From contig CAKTTR010000065.1 of assembly GCA_934615645.1 (NCBI GenBank), forward strand, positions 1-9,774: a stretch of DNA of 9,774 nt. Direction: 5' to 3'. The translations under genes were made by a program, and so were the position numbers. The notes under the pieces are model-generated. The model was not told the DNA's origin, ran no database searches, and worked only from the letters and a program-made list of their open reading frames with translations. Source of the stretch: an uncultured Oscillospiraceae bacterium (GTDB lineage: Bacteria; Bacillota; Clostridia; Oscillospirales; Oscillospiraceae). This document shows, piece by piece, positions 7,262 to 9,774 of the stretch. The first letter of the stretch is position 1, and each line of letters opens with the position of its first letter.

Positions 7262-7281
7262 ATTGTACCTTCGCGTACAAT
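7262..7281. repeat. Perfect inverted repeat just upstream of the regulator gene, possible operator
   Basis: ATTGTAC (7262-7268) and GTACAAT (7275-7281) form a perfect 7-base inverted repeat around a 6-base spacer, ending 13 bases before the start codon. A dyad here could be an autoregulatory operator of the GntR protein, or an RNA hairpin with a TTCG-containing loop that hinders the weak ribosome site. I see no matching dyad at the BMP promoter or the glyA promoter. Confidence 0.5.
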
Positions 7282-7294
7282 ACGGCCAAGAACC

Positions 7295-8041
7295 ATGAAT
7301 CACGACACCTATTTTTATCTGCTTAAGCTGATCGGCGAATACGCCAAAACGACGGACCGTCTCCCGCCAGAGGAGACGCTCGCCCAGCAGCTGGGCATCA
7401 GCCGCGTCAAGCTGCGCGATATTCTCTCAGTCCTGCAGAGCAACGGCTATATCAGCCGCAAGCGCGGCATCGGTACCCTGATCAATAAGCACATGCTCCA
7501 GGAACACGCACGGCTGGACACGGATATGGTCTATGACGAGATGATCGCCGATGCCGGGCATGTACACAGTGCAAATCTACACACGATCCGCCAGATCGAC
7601 ACCCTGCCCGGCGAGATCCGCACAAAGCTGGCGCTTTCCCCGGAAGAAACCGCCTGGCAGATCGAAAAGACGACCTTTGTCGACGGGAAACCCGCGATCT
7701 TCTCCGTTGACTATATCCCATCCAAATACTTTCATGAGGCAGACCTGGATATTGCCTTGATCACCCAGTGCAACTTTTTCTTTGTGCAGCAGCAATGTGA
7801 CGACCTAATGGACAGTTTGATCCTGCACATCGCCGCCATTGCTGCCGATGAGGTGATTTGCCAGCGTTTAGCTTTGCCCCAGGGGAACCCGGTTTTGCAG
7901 GTTTGCTCTGTCTGCTACAGCCAAAAGCTGGCCCCCATTATGTATTCCTTGGAATACTATAATACAGACCTCATCCCCCTCTCCTGTCTGAAGCGCCTCT
8001 ACCGTACAAAGCTACAGCAGCGAGAGCAGGCACCCACCTAA
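7295..8041 (+). CDS. GntR-family (HutC/UTRA-type) transcriptional regulator
   Basis: This is a 248-residue cytosolic DNA-binding protein. Residues about 1-68 form the winged helix-turn-helix typical of GntR proteins: LPPEETLAQQLGISRVKLRD, then LQSNGYISRKRGIGTLIN at the wing. Residues about 80-240 look like a UTRA ligand-binding domain of the HutC subfamily (AWQIEKTTFVDGKPAIFSVD, YIPSKYF, and MYSLEYYNTD near the end). HutC-type members respond to small metabolites, often the substrate of a neighbouring pathway. The next operon encodes a BMP lipoprotein and a xanthine-dehydrogenase-type subunit, so it is a likely target, by inference. The chosen ATG has no clear Shine-Dalgarno (only AAG nearby) but fits the family N-terminus. 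Promoter and terminator flank it as a single-gene unit. The ligand is unknown. Confidence 0.9.
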   Translation: MNHDTYFYLLKLIGEYAKTTDRLPPEETLAQQLGISRVKLRDILSVLQSNGYISRKRGIGTLINKHMLQEHARLDTDMVYDEMIADAGHVHSANLHTIRQIDTLPGEIRTKLALSPEETAWQIEKTTFVDGKPAIFSVDYIPSKYFHEADLDIALITQCNFFFVQQQCDDLMDSLILHIAAIAADEVICQRLALPQGNPVLQVCSVCYSQKLAPIMYSLEYYNTDLIPLSCLKRLYRTKLQQREQAPT

Positions 8042-8067
8042 GAAATTCCCCCATACCGCTCTACTGC

Positions 8068-8096
8068 GCCCGGAGTTTTTGCTCCGGGCCATTTTT
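8068..8096 (+). terminator. Intrinsic terminator after the GntR-family gene
   Basis: GCCCGGAG (8068-8075) pairs with CTCCGGGC (8082-8089) around a TTTTTG loop. It is followed, after CA, by TTTTT (8092-8096). It starts 27 bases after the stop codon. Confidence 0.88.
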
Positions 8097-8126
8097 ATTA
8101 GTAACACTTTTCTATCTACTAAATAA

Positions 8127-8138
8127 ATACATTTGTAT
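8127..8138. repeat. Short inverted repeat ATACA-N2-TGTAT in the AT-rich upstream region
   Basis: ATACATTTGTAT is a near-palindrome about 60 bases upstream of the -35 box of the BMP operon. It is short and lies in AT-rich sequence (8097-8160), so it may be chance. A regulator site or UP-type element is possible. Confidence 0.3.
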
Positions 8139-8160
8139 GATTTATATAAATTATACGCCG

Positions 8161-8217
8161 CAAATTTTGTAATGCTCCCAAATTTTAATGGGGCATCTTG
8201 ACAAATTGGTGCATCTT
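8161..8217. repeat. Paired 18-bp-spaced direct repeats around the BMP-operon -35 region
   Basis: CAAATTTT occurs at 8161-8168 and again at 8179-8186, exactly 18 bases apart. GCATCTT occurs at 8193-8199 and 8211-8217, also 18 apart, flanking and overlapping the -35 hexamer. A bulged inverted repeat (ATGCTCCC 8172-8179 with GGGGCAT 8190-8196) lies between. The placement suits an operator, but no family consensus is recognised. Confidence 0.4.
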
Positions 8218-8226
8218 TTTTATACT
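8198..8226 (+). promoter_or_regulatory. Promoter for the BMP lipoprotein/xanthine-dehydrogenase-type operon
   Basis: TTGACA (8198-8203) and TATACT (8221-8226) are 17 bases apart. The predicted start near 8233 gives a leader of about 66 bases ending in a GGAGG ribosome site. Repeats overlap the -35 region (8161-8217), suggesting control by a DNA-binding protein such as the upstream GntR regulator. Confidence 0.85.
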
Positions 8227-8298
8227 CTAGCCATAACTTAGTAATACTTATTTTTAGAACTCAATCACCACAAAGGCTCTAGAATTGGAGGTAGCACC

Positions 8299-9426
8299 AT
8301 GAAAAAACGCGCTGCACTGTTCCTGTCCATCCTTCTGGTATTCTCATTGCTCTGCGGATGCAACCAAGCACCCGCATCCCCTGGCACAGCAGAGGCTGCA
8401 AACGCCCCCGCCATCTCCCTCAGCGAAATCAAAATCGGCTTTATTCTCGACAACACCGCCACCGACGGCGGCTGGAATGAGCAAATGGTCGAGAGCATGG
8501 ACCGTACAATAGAAAAGCTCCGGCTCAAGCCCGAGCAAGTCATCACGATCGAAAGCATCGCCAGCGGCACCCCTGAGTTAGATTCCACCATCATTCAGCT
8601 GGTCAATGAGGGCTGCGATCTGATCATTGGCTCCTCTTCCGGCTATGTCACCGGCTTTGCCGAAGCAGCAAAGGCCAACCCGGACACCCGTTTTCTGGAG
8701 TTTGAGGGCGGCACAGCAGAAAACCTCGCCAGCTTCACCTGCCATGACGTTGACGCGATTTTCCTCCTGGGCTATTGCGCCGCACAAATGACGGAGCAGG
8801 ATGCGCTTGGCTTCGTCGCCTCTCAGCCGCAAGCCTCTGTCATCCGCGCGGTGAATGCATGGTCTGCCGGCGCAAAAGCGGCAAATCCTGACGCCACAGT
8901 CCAGGTCCTCTGGACAAACAGCTGGTGGGATCCAGCGGCAGAAAAAGAATGTACCAACTCCCTGCTGCAGACCGGGCTTGACTGCATTGGCTATTACGGC
9001 TCCACGACCGCTTGCGCCCAGGCCTGCAAAGAAGGCGGCGCCTATACAACCGGCTTCAGTGACGATCTGCAGACTTATGTCCCGGAGGCGACACTGGTCT
9101 CCTTCTATTGGAATTGGGAGCCGATCTTTACCCAGGCCATTACAGATATTTGTGAGGACAACTGGTCCTCTGAAACAAAAGTTGCCGGAATGGCCGAAGG
9201 CACCGCATGCCTGACGGATTTTAACACGGCCATCGTCCCACAAGCTGTGATCGACCAGTGTATGGATATGCGGCAGAAAATTTTAGATGGCAGCTATCAA
9301 GTTATGGCGGGGCCCCTTTCGGATAATCAGGGCAATCCGCGCCTGGCGGACGGCGAGACCTTTACTCTGCAGGATTACACGGATATGTATTTTCTGCTGG
9401 ATCATGTCATCGGCTCGCTGCCCTGA
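8299..9426 (+). CDS. BMP family (PnrA/Med-type) substrate-binding lipoprotein
   Basis: This is a 375-residue lipoprotein. Residues 1-20 are a lipoprotein signal (MKKRAALF, hydrophobic core, LCG) with the acylated cysteine at 21, followed by a Pro/Ala-rich linker to about residue 43. The mature part follows the BMP fold. IGFILDN then TDGGWNE (about 46-61) matches the N-terminal ligand loop, and NEGCDLIIGSSSGY is the first-domain motif. VIRAVNAWSAGAKAANPDA, WTNSWWDPAAEKE and FYWNWEP (WNW at 271-273) match the second lobe. Characterised relatives bind purine nucleosides for an ABC importer. The ligand here is inferred, and the permease and ATPase are not in the window. GGAGG lies seven bases before the ATG. 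The stop overlaps or nearly abuts the next gene, a molybdenum hydroxylase, which favours a purine or heterocycle substrate. Confidence 0.92.
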   Translation: MKKRAALFLSILLVFSLLCGCNQAPASPGTAEAANAPAISLSEIKIGFILDNTATDGGWNEQMVESMDRTIEKLRLKPEQVITIESIASGTPELDSTIIQLVNEGCDLIIGSSSGYVTGFAEAAKANPDTRFLEFEGGTAENLASFTCHDVDAIFLLGYCAAQMTEQDALGFVASQPQASVIRAVNAWSAGAKAANPDATVQVLWTNSWWDPAAEKECTNSLLQTGLDCIGYYGSTTACAQACKEGGAYTTGFSDDLQTYVPEATLVSFYWNWEPIFTQAITDICEDNWSSETKVAGMAEGTACLTDFNTAIVPQAVIDQCMDMRQKILDGSYQVMAGPLSDNQGNPRLADGETFTLQDYTDMYFLLDHVIGSLP

Positions 9427-9443
9427 TGCCTGAGGTCGCTGCT

Positions 9444-9774
9444 ATGCAGAGCTCTGCGAAAAAGCGCTTTGACGTTCTGGGCACGACACCGCCCCGGGCG
9501 GACGCTTACGAGAAAGTCACCGGCCGCGCCCGCTATACCGCGGATATGCACCTGCCGGATATGCTCTACGGCGGCGGCAAAAGCGCCGGGATCGCCAGCG
9601 GCAGGATCATCTCCATCGACGCAAGCCGCGCCCGGGCCATCCCCGGCGTCCGCTGCGTGCTGACTCCGGCGGATGTGAAAAAGCATGTCTCCTGCAGTTC
9701 GCACCGCTATATCACTGACCGGCCCCGCTTCTGCGGCGATCTCGTCGCCCTGGTCGCGGCGGAGTCCCCGACTC
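9444..9774 (+). CDS. Xanthine dehydrogenase family molybdopterin-binding subunit, 5' end only
   Basis: The frame is open to the window edge, showing about 110 residues of a protein that usually runs to about 750-950. The visible part is the aldehyde oxidase/xanthine dehydrogenase a/b-hammerhead domain: YEKVTGRARYTADMHLPDML, then SIDASRARAIPGVRCVLTPADV, then FCGDLVALVAAE. The family hydroxylates purines or other N-heterocycles and aldehydes at a molybdopterin centre. The start is ambiguous. ATG 9426 overlaps the lipoprotein stop in TGATG but lacks a ribosome site. ATG 9444, six codons on in the same frame, has GAGG eight bases upstream and is preferred. The usual RSPHxHARI loop reads KSAGIASGRI here, so the substrate is not certainly xanthine. 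Tight linkage to the BMP lipoprotein supports purine use. Confidence 0.88.
   Translation, partial: MQSSAKKRFDVLGTTPPRADAYEKVTGRARYTADMHLPDMLYGGGKSAGIASGRIISIDASRARAIPGVRCVLTPADVKKHVSCSSHRYITDRPRFCGDLVALVAAESPT

Noticed and set aside
6866..7294. An N-terminal extension of the GntR regulator overlapping the end of glyA
   Set aside because: The extension is a shadow of glyA in another frame and crosses the glyA terminator and the regulator's own promoter. The GntR fold begins at the ATG at 7295.
5812..7296. A 494-codon minus-strand open frame opposite glyA
   Set aside because: It is antisense in codon register to the well-conserved glyA. The GC-rich third positions of glyA remove antisense stops, and the Gly/Asp/Val-rich product has no recognisable motif or ribosome site.
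1..9774. tRNA or rRNA genes, CRISPR arrays, insertion sequences and phage genes
   Set aside because: I looked on both strands and saw no cloverleaf, regular spacer array, transposase motif or phage protein. The repeats present are within the surface protein or are short regulatory repeats.

Overview
The window looks like chromosomal DNA from a moderately GC-rich, low-GC-lineage (Firmicutes) anaerobe, most likely an Oscillospiraceae/Clostridia-type gut bacterium. Supporting signs are a clostridial-style giant surface protein with GLUG-like and FIVAR-like repeats, near-consensus sigma-A promoters, GGAGG-type ribosome sites, intrinsic terminators, a tandem glycine riboswitch of Bacillus/Clostridium type, and a BMP lipoprotein overlapped with a molybdenum hydroxylase gene. 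The genus cannot be fixed from the sequence alone.

Layout. (1) Positions 1-4958, minus strand: one uninterrupted reading frame of at least 1652 codons for a secreted multidomain surface protein. Its C-terminus lies outside the window. (2) Positions 4959-5434, minus strand: its long leader, with a strong promoter, a clear cobalamin (B12) riboswitch, a 14-bp perfect terminator hairpin and further hairpins. (3) Positions 5503-5802, plus strand: a divergent consensus promoter, two glycine aptamers in tandem and an intrinsic terminator, leading into glyA (serine hydroxymethyltransferase, 5845-7098), which ends in its own terminator. (4) Positions 7163-8096: a promoter, a perfect inverted repeat and a GntR/HutC-type regulator gene with its own terminator. 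(5) Positions 8127-9774: an AT-rich regulatory region with repeats and a consensus promoter, then a BMP/PnrA-type substrate-binding lipoprotein gene. That gene is followed with no gap by the 5' end of a xanthine-dehydrogenase-family molybdopterin subunit gene.

How the parts may fit. The surface protein is under apparent B12 control, which suggests a role in corrinoid capture or in a B12-repressed envelope function; this is inference. On the other side, a purine-nucleoside-type binding lipoprotein plus a xanthine-dehydrogenase-type enzyme suggests purine salvage or fermentation. Anaerobic purine breakdown yields glycine and one-carbon units, which SHMT can combine into serine. A glycine-sensing glyA next to a putative purine locus is therefore biochemically coherent, although the genes are in separate transcription units and the link is inferred. 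The most noteworthy structure is the roughly 100-bp divergent promoter region that launches two riboswitch-controlled transcripts, one for B12 and one for glycine.
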